This document shows, piece by piece, positions 52,101-64,000 of a stretch of 64,000 bases of DNA. The DNA is from Mesaphorura yosii (Eukaryota; Arthropoda; Collembola; Poduromorpha; Tullbergiidae). Each line of letters starts with the position of its first letter. Positions within the stretch are counted from its first letter, which is position 1. The stretch spans positions 186,001-250,000 of the forward strand of contig WIXG01000031.1 in assembly GCA_009869945.1 (NCBI GenBank), written 5' to 3'. A program made the translations under genes and the position numbers. The notes beneath the pieces were generated by a model. It did no database searches, was not told where the DNA came from, and worked only from the letters and a program-made list of their open reading frames with translations.

Positions 52101-53852
52101 TTATATAATAAAATTATTGTTATTGTTATTTGAGCAAGAAACTTTGTCGGGCAAATCAGGCTCAAGTTCGTCGTCAATCAATGGCGGACCATCGTCGTTC
52201 ATTAACGGATAGGGAAGTTCCATTCTTGAGAGGCTGGTTTCCCACGAGAACCGTAGCTTCAATGCACGCTTCCTATTGGCGAAGAACATCTTGTTCACGT
52301 TGTCGATGCGGGCTCGACTCATCACCCACGCTGTTTGAAATCTCGACCCACGAAAGTTCCTTATGTAATATTTCCACTCAAATCTGCGATCTAGTTCCAA
52401 TTTTCGTTTCCAAAACTTGTATTCGATCTCGCTTGCGCTCATGTCATGAATGTGCTCAATTTTTAACAGCGCCCTCTGCGTCATTGCTCGACCTTTATCC
52501 TGCCTTTGCACCTTGATTTCTAGTTTCGTGGCCCTCTTGCGAAGTCTCAGCAGTCCCCTCCTTCGTTCTTCTTCCAGTTTGTGCAGCAGCAGCGTTTTCT
52601 TCAACAGCTTGGACCACGGTAAAATTCTGACTGCTCGTATCACAAGAGGATCGTTGCAAGAAGATCGCACGGTGGCTTCAGCTTCCGACTCGGTGCACTT
52701 CCACGGCGGAGGAGCATATCCCCAATGCCTTGACATCCGGATTGAGGACTCAAAATCTTTCAAGAGACGACAACAATTTACCAAGTTCTGTAATCTCTCA
52801 AAATCGCTCTTGATATCTTCTAGGTACTCGTCGACAACAGTTTTCAACCCTTCTGCATTCAGGACATAGTGCGAGAGCAGCGAGGAGTCTTTAAAATCGC
52901 CGTTGTTCGTGATTTGTGAATACGTTGCTCCGTGACGAAACGATGATTGTTGGTACAATTTTTGAAATTGGGAATACGAAACATAGAACGCTGAGACGTG
53001 AGACGAGATTCCTTCGATGAGCTCCATGAGAATTCGGAGAATACACCACTCAAAATAATCACGGTGGGATTGAATGTATCGATGCTGTATCTGAACGAGA
53101 TATTCGAGTCTCTCTTGCCAATGGCGGCACAACTTGTTAAGGTTAAGGTTCGTTGCACGCAAATGTCGGACAATACTCACAAGTTCACCGCTGCAGTAAA
53201 AAGGATTATGATTAGCATCGCGTTTCGAGTGTCGGACTCGCCAATAAATGCACAGCTTATATTACCTTTCAAATAGGCCACCCCAACTGGAGTCGCTCGT
53301 CTTGCATCTCACAATACAACTGTATTCTTTTGACTTCATCGTAATTGCTCGAGTCGACTCAGGATTTGAGAGACCGGCTGGTGAACTGCGTGCTCGATTC
53401 ATGGTGGTCACTTCCGCTGAAACTCTGCGCCAAAATAAGTCTCAATTTTCGTGATTGTGAAGGAATTAGGAATTGAAGTGGACCTACCTCTTCCGTCGGA
53501 AGACGCCTAAAATAACTGGGTCACTTGCGGAAGGCCGAGGAGGATTACCCGGGTTGCCTTGCCCTTGTGTATTCATCGCACTCATGTCAAATCTGAGTTC
53601 ATCTGGCCTTTGTAAATGGAGTTTCTCTCTTGAAGTCACGAGATGTTCAAACTTGTAGACACCATCTTCATAGACGTCCGGGGTCGACACGTCTGTACTT
53701 ATGGTAGTTTGCATTTCCTTCTGCAGCGCTTCGCCATCGGCGTCGGCACTTACGAACTTCCGGGACACTATTAAACGAATCTGTTCTTTTCTCAAGAAAA
53801 CGACCAAGCGGCTTTCTTGATCTTGCTTCTTGGACTTCTGTTTCTTCGACAT
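52101..53852 (-). CDS. Unrecognised intracellular protein, 537 residues, 3 exons
   Basis: Minus-strand exons are 53852-53488, 53424-53266 and 53190-52101, all in phase. The start ATG opens MSKKQKSKKQDQESR, a basic N-terminus with no signal peptide. The middle holds PSASDPVILGVFRRKRVSAE and SKEYSCIVRCKTSDSSWGGL. The large last exon looks mainly helical (LNKLCRHWQERLEYLVQIQH, KLEEERRRGLLRLRKRATKL), with Trp and Arg/Lys-rich stretches that could form coiled coils (EIEYKFWKRKLELDRRFEWK). The C-terminus is acidic (LIDDELEPDLPDK) and ends in an Asn run. I cannot assign a family. The gene converges on the receptor kinase with 24 bp between stop codons. Confidence 0.85.
52107..52112 (+). terminator. 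Poly(A) signal of the receptor kinase gene
   Basis: AATAAA 30 bp after the stop codon. It lies inside the last coding codons of the opposite-strand gene, opposite its Asn run. Confidence 0.6.
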
Positions 53853-55061
53853 ACTCACCGTTGAGGGATCCTTGATGGAATTGTTACCACTTTCAATCTA
53901 TCATATTTCTGGAAATTTTGTCAAGAACGGATTGTGGAATTTGGAGAATTCAATGTTAACGTTCGGAATGGGTCAATTGTGTGAAATCCGGGCCCTTGTG
54001 GCTGGAAATCTGAAGCGATTTCAGTTTCTTATGAATCGCGAATCCAATGCAATAATAGTAACTCCGGAGACGAGTCAGCTAATTAGGATGAAACTTGTTC
54101 AAGTTTGCAGTTAAATTGCTACTGGAGCGGTGCCAATACCAAATGAGTACAGTAGTGCATTCTTCGTAAACTGAACAAAGGCCACATTCTTTGGTGCAAG
54201 TTTTTGAAAAAGGTCCGTTGGTCTCAAGCACGTTCAACTGCAGCAAGGCAAAACTGCTAGGAATCGAACGTGTAGATAAAAAGTTGGGTGTTGCTTGAAA
54301 TCTTTTATTTACATTTACATTTGTGCAGCATAGACACAGACTACACAACTGGGCAAACTGCATTGCATGCGTGGCTGTCTGAAGTCTGGCCAAGCTAGGC
54401 GAAGGCAAGGGCAGACGACGAGTTATTAGAAGCTTGCTCTTCTCGGAGTTCAATTAATTGGGCCTGATTTATTTTAGCATCAAACTGATCAAACTCGTGT
54501 TAGTGAAAAGCGAAGAATCGAAGATCCTCTCCAAAATTCCTGTTGGGGAGAAGCTGAAGTCAAAATTCGAAATTGAAGATCCAGCCGCTGGTAACTGAAT
54601 TCCGCTTCTCCACAGATACGGTGGTCACCGTAAAGTGTGAGTAGTAATTTCGGTCACTATCAGCAAGCAGAAACGGTTGGAGGCTCAGAGCTCCTTCATC
54701 GTAGCTTGTGCTTGATATCACATCAAAGTTACGTAAGTAAAGTTGTCCAATCCACTCTTGCTCATAGGCCTGGAGCATCTGTTCACGTTCTCGAACCCAG
54801 CCATCGGTCAGCATCGAGAAATCGTTCTATTAATTAATATCTGTTTATATACTTGCAGCTCCGTTTGTTTTAATCAAGAGCGACGTACTCTGCTATTGCT
54901 TTCGTGTCATTTGTCCTACTGCAAGCAAGTTGGAAAAGCAGTTTTCTGGAGTCGAGGTTGGTGGCTACTTGATTTAGATCATATCAACATCTAAATTAAC
55001 CGGGTTTAGATGTTTTGCTAAAGTGCTATTTGAAATGTTCCAGAGTGTGTAAAAATTCAGA
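53853..55061. other. Region between the unknown minus-strand gene and akirin
   Basis: It should contain the promoters of both divergent neighbours. Two ATG-started orphan frames occur: 53875-54114 on the plus strand (contains CEIRALVAGNLKRFQFLMNR) and 54560-54814 on the minus strand (contains EQMLQAYEQEWIGQLYLRNF). Both have plausible composition but no family and no clear splice partners, so neither is called as a gene. Confidence 0.4.
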
Positions 55062-55631
55062 ATGGCCTGTTGTGTTGGTCTCAAGCGACCTCGTCCAGAC
55101 TTGGATCCAATTACCAATACTCCTCCTCCCACCTTGGCTCCGAAACGAAGACGTCCATTAGCAAGTGGGTCACCTCCTGCGTGTGGTTCCAACCTACCCA
55201 TTGGAATTCAGCAACAACACCAGAAAATCCTTTTTTCTCCGTTTGGGGGCGAAGCAAATGTTCCTGAGCTGAGAAGTGATGCCATTGCCAATCAAATTCG
55301 TGAAGAAATGAAACGCTTTCAAAATCGTCGTCAATTGAACTTCAGCAATAATGACTGCAACAATGGCAATGTTGCTTCGCCTTCAGTTGGATTCGTTGGA
55401 CTTCAGAATAATGACGACAACAGGCCTTTGTTCACCTTTGACCAAGTCCACCAAATCTGTGGTCGTATGTTGCAAGACCGTGAGACTGTTCTACGAGAGT
55501 ACTTTCAGAAGATTTTAACAGCAAAGTTGGACGAACAGTACGAAACCTTTGTGAAATTTGCTCATGATCAGCTAAAAGGCCTGACTGTCTCGTCTGGCCC
55601 AGTTTCTGAAGAACCTTCCTACCTCTCTTAG
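55062..55631 (+). CDS. akirin: Akirin, nuclear regulator, 189 residues, single exon
   Basis: Akirins are small nuclear proteins that link transcription factors (NF-kappaB/Relish in innate immunity, Twist in development) to chromatin remodelling. The frame runs from MACCVGLKRPRPDLDPIT to the characteristic end EEPSYLS. It contains the N-terminal NLS (LAPKRRRPL), the conserved LFSPFGGEANVPE-like segment and the C-terminal helix region TFDQVHQICGRMLQDRETVL and FVKFAHDQL. Length fits the family (about 190-200). The whole CDS is uninterrupted, although akirin genes in other animals commonly have introns. A poly(A) signal AATAAA lies at 55845-55850. Identification is secure; whether this is the parental gene or a retrocopy is open. 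Confidence 0.95.
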   Translation: MACCVGLKRPRPDLDPITNTPPPTLAPKRRRPLASGSPPACGSNLPIGIQQQHQKILFSPFGGEANVPELRSDAIANQIREEMKRFQNRRQLNFSNNDCNNGNVASPSVGFVGLQNNDDNRPLFTFDQVHQICGRMLQDRETVLREYFQKILTAKLDEQYETFVKFAHDQLKGLTVSSGPVSEEPSYLS

Positions 55632-55957
55632 GTCCACAATTAATCGTTCGTTCACGCTTCCTTTTCGCCAAGAGAATCACCTTCGCCATTCAATCTTTTA
55701 GCATGATTAATGAAATAGAGCAATTGTAATAACACCGATGCGTTTCTTCATCTTTGTATCGCTGGGTTAAATATGTGAATACTTCTTTAAGTCAAAATTT
55801 CAGTAATCATTTGTACAACCGATTACGCATATAATTGATAAATTAATAAAGCTTGGTACTTATTGAAACATCAGTTCTTTCGTATCAAAAATTATTTCAG
55901 GTACAAAAATAGCATTTTGCTCCCGATTTTGCTCGTTCTCCAGCGCGGCGTGTTTGA
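55632..55957. other. Convergent 3' region of akirin and ASCC3
   Basis: 326 bp between stop codons. AATAAA at 55845-55850 serves akirin on the plus strand. A clear minus-strand hexamer for ASCC3 was not identified here. Confidence 0.6.
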
Positions 55958-58900
55958 TTATTGATTAGGCTGCAGAAAATCTTCTAGTTTTGGAGGCGAT
56001 GGAGAAACGACGTTGATACATAAATCGTATTGATAGTCCAATCCAATATATGCATCGCACATGAGGTAAACAGTGTAGATAATGTGCCCTAATCTATCAG
56101 GAGTCGTAATGTAAAGCTGTTGTTGGACTTTTCGCCTGATGCCATAACTTCTCTTCAGAGCCACGAGTTCCTGCTTCTCGGCATCACCGACAATAATGAG
56201 CCAACCTTCATCCTTCGGCTGCAAAATGTCACATCAAGGAAAGAATGTGTAAAGTTTAGCGTTCAGCTCGACTTTGTATTGCTAGTTAGATATTTAGTAC
56301 CTTGGGAAATTTTGGTGCATGGGCTTTCATGTCCCTCGGACACGCACTCGCTCGCGTCATATGCAAAGTAAGTGTCACATCTTTTCCAGCCGGGAGATCA
56401 ACGAACACTCTCTTGCCTCCGTGTGGAACCTGGATGACTTGATCGTCAATGGCAATTTCCATTCTCGTATTCACTGCTGGCATCTCATGCAGAACTTTGT
56501 GTATCTGCATGCCAAAAACAGTGAATTAGTCAATTAGTGTTAGAAAAGCATACGTATAAAGTAATTATGATATGGCAGCCATACCGCCTGGACTCTAGAT
56601 GGATCATCCAACAGAGGAAGCAGTGTTCTTTCCAACAGGCTTGAGTTATTTCTGGTCTTTTCTTGGAGCTCTGGCAGTGTGTCCACTTTGAATGCGTTCA
56701 CCAAAGCGGAAGAGGCGAGTGAATTCACAAAAGGCAGGGCCATAAAATCATCATCCTAAAAATGAAAATGTTGGACGTGAGGACTTGAAAATAAAAATTC
56801 AAATTTCGTATATTCCTTACGTCAATCCATCGAGCTTGGACGATCATTTGGATTAAGTTTATGCAATGAAGAGTTTGCACGACCCAACCATTTTCAGCGC
56901 ACGCATCGATCATTGCCTACAAAAGTTAAACACGTTACAAGGTTAGACATTTCGGTTGCTGAATGGGCTGAATCCTTTTATTGTGTCGTGCAGCGTTAAT
57001 AATTCTCTTACCTGTAGGATACGAATTGCCTGATCCAACACAGACTTGAGATCAGTGTAGTAATCACTTGATGGAAGTTGAATTCTTGAAAAGTGGCACT
57101 GCAACAAGAGGTGAGCTTTCGTGTGAGGAGAATTGTAAGTGTTGGCAGAAACTTCAAGTGGACAATTCTTCGAAAGCTCCTCGTTTAGTGCGTCTTCGTT
57201 GTGACGGACTGGCAGCTCGTTATACTCACTGACTTCAGTCATGACGCCGAGGAGGTCAACAAGATTCAGTGACGGCGACAAGCTGTCTCGAAAATGTTGC
57301 ATTGTTTTGTGACTTAAGTAGTAGTAGGCAGCGATCCGTCCGAATGAGGTTGGTTCCACGTGTCTTAAGTCCTAAAACATGCATGTAATTTAATATTTTA
57401 CTGAAACACATGAAACTGGTGACCCACCTCCTCAATGTACACACAAGATGCTCTCTCCAAGACCGAAAACGTTCGACTGATTAAGCTTGACAAATACTTG
57501 TTGACCGCAGCGGGCTCACCCGACTCAAGATCGTAATAGCTTGGATTCTGAACCAGCCTTCTGAAGAAGTACGTGAATGTGATGTAGTCTAAGGCTTCTT
57601 GCGTTGTTGAAATTGTGCCAGCCACAATTTCTGCATTCAAGTGGTCAGACAGAACATCAAGAAGCGAACTTTCAACTGGGAATGGTTCGTAGAGGAATTT
57701 CTTGTAGAAATTCTTCTTCTGGTCATGGACAAGTACAACTGCTACGCCGTGGTCATCAAACTGAGGCCTTCCGGCTCTTCCCATCATTTGCAGGACATCA
57801 GTGATCGGCATGTCTACGTAACGATGAGTCTTGCCGTCAAAGTATTCTGTCCCCTTTATCACAACCAAGTGAGCTGGAAAGTTCACACCCCATGCCAGTG
57901 TCGCCGTTGCGATCAAGATTTGAATCTTCTGATTCACGAACAGGTATTCCACCGTGTTTCGGTCTAATTCGTGGAGGCCAGCATGATGAATTCCAATCCC
58001 AAATGCGAGCGTCAGTTTCAAGTTTGGTTCCTTAATTCTGGACAGAATATCTTCCAGTTCCAATTCACTCATGTGAACCCACTGCTTTGGTTGCCCTTCA
58101 GATGCTAAATATGCAATTAGGTCCAAGGCTGTCAAACGAGTTTGTCTTCTTGAAGAGACGAACACGAGTGTTGGCTTAGAAGGCGAGTGCTCCCGAATTG
58201 CCTGGTAAGTTGGCTTGTTCATGGTGGCCATTCGTGGGCAATAGTGTTTTCCAGGGAAGCCTTGAATGTGAACTTGAATTGGCACTGGTCGAACTGAAGG
58301 CCTGAAATTGAACAGCCCTTGGAAGCCTTTTATGCCAAGCCAGTCGGCCAAATCTCTGGCATTTGCTAGTGCTGTTGATAATCCAATAACTCGTAAATTT
58401 CTTTGCGTATGCTGAGTAATGAAATTAGTTCTAGATACGATAACTTCCAAAACAGGGCCACGATTTTCTGCTAGTAAGTGAATTTCGTCGATAATGATCA
58501 GACTCACAGCCTAAATGATGACAGAAACGAGAATGTTTGTAAATGTGAGAACCTTCAAGAGGTGTTTCTGAATTAAACTCACTTGCACATAACTTCTAGT
58601 TTGCCAGCTTCGACTTATTCCGTCCCATTTCTCCGGCGTAGTGACAATAACATCAGCTTCAGAGATAGCTCTAACATCGGGAGTGACGTCTCCGGTTAAC
58701 TCAACCACCTTCTTTCCGATTCCTTGTTCCAGACGTTTCTTCCAGTCCAACATTCTTTCGCGTACTAAAGCCTTCAATGGTGCAATGTAAACGACTTTGG
58801 TTTTCGGATACAAGCGAAATACACGAAACTGGAGTACAGAAAAGATTCATTAGTCGTTCATTCGGAACATTCGACATGTTGTGAATAAACCCACCATCGC

Positions 58901-61900
58901 CATTTCTGCTGCAATCGTTTTCCCAGACCCCGTTGGTGCTCCAACCAGCGCATTTGTGTCGGAATGGTATAAACAATGAAAGATTTGTGTTTGTATAGGA
59001 TTAAAGAAATGGAAAGGATAAAGTGACTCGAATTGTGCATTTTTAAATGCGGATACGGGAAGAGGATCCAAATCTAACAAGTTTGTATGTGGCGGGTGCT
59101 GCTCAGGAAGAATAAGGTGTTTAAACGATACTGGGAATGTTTGATTGGCCCCAAGGAATCTATCGGAGACGATCCTGACGTAATACTGAGCCGGAAGCGG
59201 GTCCGTGATTGGAATAGTGAAGACCAAGTTCTGAGCTTCCTGTCTAATAACTTGCTTCTTTGTCAGGATAAAGTATTCGCTGTGATACATGAAGTTGCTG
59301 TCAGGATCCTCTACCCAAACCCAGAAGCTCTCCGATACGTTTCCGTGCAGGCGATCATTCCACCTAGGGAAAGAAGAAAATTTGAAGATCGTCTGGGCTC
59401 AGTTCTTCCATATTCAATTATATACTTACATAAATGTCGGAGCTATTGTCACTCGCATTCGAAGAACGCTTCGTGTAATGGGCTGTATGCCAATATCAAC
59501 GTCCACCATTGGAAACTCGTCCGCGCATCTCTTTATAACTGGGCCCATCTTCTGGTGAGATATCCATACACCAATATCGTTCGCAGACGTTTCTTTTAAT
59601 GTGAACAAGCTGATCTGTTTCTTCTCTATCTTCTGAAGTATTTCAGGACTGATGAGTTTATGCTGTCTTAACGGATGGCAAAAGTCCCACAGTTGCTGAT
59701 CCAACATTTTACTGAATTCGAGAAATCTTCCTGCCAAAATCGGGTTGTTTTCAGACAGCACAATTTCGAAATATCCTCTGCAAATTCTGATGGCATTCTA
59801 CAAAAAGAATATATGACGTTTGCAGTTTTAAACAAATAACGCTGGACGCTGATAGTGACATTAAGATGTGTTTACCTGTATGACGTATTGTTGATCGGAC
59901 ATTAATGAAAACGACTTAATAAAACCTCTTGATATATAAGTTTGGATGAGAATGCTGACTTTTCCGTGAACATTTTCTGAGCCGCCCCACACTTTGAGCC
60001 AGCAGAACTCTCTTGTAAGATCGTCTAATTCATCCATTTCTTCATCTCTCACTTTCAGTTGTTCGAACTCACTGGCTTTACAAATCATAGCAAGTATATG
60101 GTCCAGTGACATTATTGGGTTCTTGATTTCATTGAATGTCTCCACAGTGTCGTACTTTATGTAGAAGTGACTCGCTGTTCTTCCCAGATCTGAGGACACA
60201 TTTTCACATTTCAGTTTACAGATGAGATCAGGCTACAAGCAAGTTTATGCTTACCAGTTGAGTATAAATATTCAGTTCGTTCGTCAAACCGGATCATCTG
60301 GGCCTTTTCTAATCTTCTGGCGGCGTCCACGACCAGTTCTTTTCTTCGAATTGTCAACTGTGGGTCTTCCTGCCAGTTAAAATCAATTGAACAATTTAAG
60401 GCAAGCATTTTAAAAGCTATATTGATCACAAGACTACACTTACGACTGCCTCAGCATATTGAAGGCCATAAAGCTGTGGATTCCTTCTCATTCGAATGTA
60501 AAGATATGTATACGTAAGCCATTCAACGGCTTCGTTTATGTTTGATACACTTCCGAGTGCAACCTATGACGTGAATATGAATATTACCAAAAATCGTACA
60601 GGGTAACGAGGTCATCCCGAAATTGAAGCACTTGACTTCTTACTTCTGCGCTAAGATTGTCGGCGAGGAATTTAATGAAGCTACTCTCAATCGGGAATTG
60701 ATTTGTGAGAAGCGATAAATAGTGAGCCAGTTTATCATGGGTGGTAATAATAGTTCCATGGCCTTCCTTGTCAAATTGTGGCCGACCTGCGCGACCGAAT
60801 ATTTGAAGCACGTCCAGTATGCCCAAATCCACAAAACTGCCTTGCTTTGCGTCGTAAATTTCAGTTCCCTGTTCAGAAACAAGAATTCATTGTAATTATT
60901 GCCACCTATTACGCCGAGTCCAATTTTCTGCTTTCACCTTAATGATGACAGCATGAGCGGGAAGATTTACGCCTATGGAAGATTTGAATGAACATAAGTA
61001 AACTCAAAAAATGGTTATTGCAAATGTAAGGTAAGGTGAGTCCGTGAGTGAGCATGATATGACGTACCCCAAGCCAAAGTGGCTGTGCAAACTAAAACCC
61101 GTACTAATCCATCGCTGAATAATTTCTCCACAATATTCCTGATTGAGTCAATTATTTGTGAAATCTTATAGCCTTTTGGAATTTTTACTCGCTTTACCAA
61201 CTTTACCTGTCAGATCTCAGAAGCCCAGCATGATGTACGAGGAATCCTCGTTGGAACAACTCCGCCAACTTCTTATTACGTGACTTCTCCAGAGACTTGA
61301 GTGCCTTTCCGTAGTCACTATTTTCTCCATCCCTCTGCGTAAAACTGTCCGATTCCCCATTCTTTGTTGCAAGATCAATTAGGACTTCTGCAGTTTTAAT
61401 AGTTGCATTTCGGGCATGGACAAATACCATAACCTTATGAAAGAAAATATAAAAATATTGCCGTTAATGTCTTGTGGAATCTTTGTAATCTATCAAACTC
61501 AACCACAAACTTTGGCTTACCTGGTGCCCCTGTCTCACCATCTTCAACACTTTATCAAAGCAACATTGATCCATCTGCCTTTGCTGGTCCATTAATCCAA
61601 TAGCTTTTACACCAATAAATGTTTGCCCTAATGGCACTGGACGAAATCTGGAATCAAAATAGAAGAGACCAATTCGAGGATTGACGCGCAAAAACATGGC
61701 GACATCGCGGTAGTTTGGTAGCGTTGCAGAGAGGCCCACAATTCGAATCATTCGTTGTGAAGATTCAACCTTTAAACAAATCCATTAAGGCGTATGAGTG
61801 GTAGATTAGCTTGAGAATGATAGTTTCATCATAAAAACGTCAAGAAGTCGAGACTTTCTTCGTTTCTAGTACCTGTCTTAGAGTTCGCGCAACGAGCGAT

Positions 61901-63866
61901 TCTACAACAGGACCACGGTCTCCGTGGAGTAAATGAACTTCGTCAATAACGAGGAGCTTCACTAATTGTGCCAACGCTACATCTCCAGTTGATTTCCTAG
62001 TGACCACATCCCATTTCTCTGGCGTCTATTGGTACAAGTAACATAAATGGTGAGAGTGGTGAGTGAAGTAATATGGACTGGAGCTAGGGATAGGAATACT
62101 GCTTTACTGCTTACCGTCACAAGCATTTGAGTCTTTAGAATCTCAGACTTTGTTAGTTGCATGTCACCGGTTAACTCTCGAACGGTAATCCCCAAAGGCG
62201 CGAGTCGCTTAGAAAAGTTGGCAGTCATTTCCGAGGCTAGTGCTTTCATCGGTGCCACGTATACTATCTGCAAAAAATGTCACACATCCATTTTATATTC
62301 TACTGCCTGCCCTGCAGCTAACATAGTCGTATTCCGTCGTAAGAGATTAGGAGACTTGCCTTAAACTGGTCCTTCATTATCACATCTCCCTCCATATTAT
62401 TTTTTAAACAGTTTACTATCGTTAGCAAGGCTATGTTTGTTTTTCCTGCTCCGGTTGGAGCGCATACAAGAAGATTCTCGTTAGATTTGTACGCAGTTTC
62501 AAAGACAAGTGTTTGTATTCGATTCAGCGTCTTCATCCCTTGAAAGACTAGCTGGCCCATTGTGTCCAATGATGATATTTTAATCAGTTCTTTCGCTGTA
62601 GCAGAGCTTGGGACAACTTTTGCCTCTGGTGGTATGCTAACTTCTTCATACTCGTGGGTTTGCGTTTTTGTCATATTCTCCGGTAACACAATCTTGACTC
62701 CAGAAATAAAGCCTGCTTTTTGCTTCGTTTCCTGCAGCGTATCGTACACGTTTGGCATATCACTACAACTAGGTAATTCGCCGATACCATTTCGGCTTGC
62801 GCAGCCCCAGTTTGCCTGTTGTTGCTGGATCATGCGACTAACAGCCTTCCCAGTCTCGACTTCCGCTTGGTAAATGGCATTACTGGTTGTGTTACACGAC
62901 CCGGCCTTTGATGTTTTCTTTTCTTTTCGATACAATTTCTCCAACATTTTTTCCTCCGCGGATTGTACAGTGACCCCGATTACAGGATGAGACTTCGTTG
63001 GGTTGTAGGTCGTACTGTTCATATGATTTCTTACTGCCTGTGCTAAAGCGTCTTCCTTCGATAAGTTCTTGACAATGGTTCCTCGGTTTTGCAAGACACT
63101 GCTAATTATGTCCAACTTATCAAATCCAAGGAGGTCAAATAATTGCTCCTCAATTTCAGTGTTGGTCTTTGACGAGAGAACAACATTGACAAGAGCTTCC
63201 AGCAAATCTTGATTTCCCACCAAATTCAATAAATGGGACCGATCCCAGTCTTTCAGCATTGCTTTAGAAGTTGAGGGTCCAGGTTGACTGGGTTGCTCCT
63301 TGCTTGACACAGATTCCTCGTTCTCATTGGTGCCATTGAATAAAAACAGTGCAGCAAACTTCTCATCTTCTGTTGGAGCCGCACTATCATGACGTGACTT
63401 ATGGACATCAATAAAATCGACGAATTCCAAGTTATCATATTCCACCGAAGGTGCTGATGGATCAGAAAACCCCTTCAACTCGATTCGGCCAAACGGAAAA
63501 TACTCTTCATCCTCTGCGTTTGTCTAGCAAATCATTCCACGGTTTTAAAAACTAAATTAAATAGCATTAGTATAGCAATTCTGCGGCCTTACAAAAGCAG
63601 TTGGCGATGAGAGAGCTCTCGATCTCTCCCTACTGTCAGTTTCAATTGTTGAGCAATTTTCTTCAGTCTTTGGTTTAAATTTTGTTGTTGTGGTGGGCTG
63701 GAGTTTTCTGCGTTGTATTCTTAACTCATTAATATTGTACTTATTGGGTACATGCAACCCATTGTTACTTTGTGTCGTATTGGCATTGCCCTGTTAAAAG
63801 TTAAAATCAGTTATCCATCAAGAATAAAGTAAGCAAGGTTAGAAATGTTCTTCGTCTACTCACCAT
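55958..63866 (-). CDS. ASCC3: ASCC3, double-cassette Ski2-like RNA/DNA helicase, 2094 residues, 22 coding exons
   Basis: The helicase of the ASCC complex, acting in alkylation repair and in splitting collided ribosomes (RQC trigger). Exons on the minus strand: 63866-63864 (Met only), 63790-63593, 63523-62360, 62267-62115, 62025-61873, 61769-61521, 61433-61207, 61138-61068, 60972-60938, 60868-60644, 60563-60444, 60369-60255, 60189-59876, 59797-59430, 59363-58895, 58828-58583, 58510-57428, 57371-57012, 56916-56821, 56755-56585, 56504-56301, 56218-55958; all phases agree. Cassette 1 has Walker A APTGAGKT (about residue 435), [22 protein letters not shown] and [10 protein letters not shown]. Cassette 2 has GAPTGSGKT (about 1278), [31 protein letters not shown] and [11 protein letters not shown]. 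Both cassettes end in winged-helix and Sec63 regions. STALANA in cassette 2 and the N-terminal extension separate it from Brr2. The 62359-62268 intron has a GC donor. Confidence 0.96.
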
Positions 63867-64000
63867 CTTGACAAGCTACGTGAAGTTACGTCTGACAAGT
63901 GGTCACGCGTCGCAGAGTCGCAGTCGCGGTCGGGATTCCGGAGTTAAAGCGAAACTTCCTCTTGTACAATCTATAGTGATTAAGTAAGAAACATTATTGG
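63867..64000. other. Leader/promoter side of ASCC3
   Basis: The short sequence upstream of the ASCC3 start codon should contain its 5' UTR and core promoter. No TATA box is evident, as expected for a housekeeping gene. Confidence 0.5.

Noticed and set aside
55070-55689. Additional frames on both strands over akirin
   Set aside because: Shadows; the akirin frame alone carries the conserved start, NLS and SYLS end.

Overview
This window looks like nuclear DNA of an arthropod, probably a non-dipteran pancrustacean. The evidence is spliceosomal genes with short GT-AG introns (mostly 55-100 bp), several chitin-binding (Rebers-Riddiford) cuticle proteins with TATA/initiator promoters, and clear animal housekeeping orthologues. 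There is no prokaryotic layout, CRISPR array or recognisable transposase. The species cannot be fixed from the sequence. Exon boundaries below were placed by hand from splice sites, reading phase and family similarity, and CDS coordinates are the genomic span from start codon to stop codon.

Left part (1-18.7 kb): a possible exon of a minus-strand gene at the window edge, then the coatomer subunit beta' gene (COPB2, 14 coding exons), then a cuticle-protein block. The block has three short plus-strand RR-2 type genes (6.2-11.5 kb), one minus-strand RR gene with a very long proline-rich tail (13.9-17.6 kb), and a minus-strand Ser/Asp- and Pro-rich secreted protein (17.7-18.5 kb). Long AT-rich spacers separate them.

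Middle part (18.7-47 kb): a minus-strand PR/SET-domain C2H2 zinc-finger gene (PRDM class), then about 8 kb without an intact recognisable gene. That gap holds a 1.1 kb plus-strand frame with coding character broken by four stop codons, and smaller orphan fragments. Next, all on the minus strand, come PUS7 (tRNA/mRNA pseudouridine synthase), a secreted Arg/Glu-rich repeat protein with a C-terminal hydrophobic segment, the V-ATPase H subunit, an orphan ORF and a decayed adenylate-kinase-like gene.

Right part (47-64 kb): a plus-strand Pvr/VEGFR-PDGFR-like receptor tyrosine kinase (19 coding exons) converges tail to tail, with 24 bp between stop codons, on an unrecognised minus-strand gene of 537 residues. 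Then comes a single-exon akirin gene converging on ASCC3, a 22-exon double-cassette Ski2-like helicase that runs almost to the window end. COPB2, V-ATPase H, PUS7, ASCC3 and akirin are unrelated housekeeping or regulatory functions. The cuticle genes are the only evident functional cluster. The most unusual items are the stop-interrupted frame at 27.7-28.8 kb, the Arg/Glu-rich repeat protein and the broken adenylate kinase.
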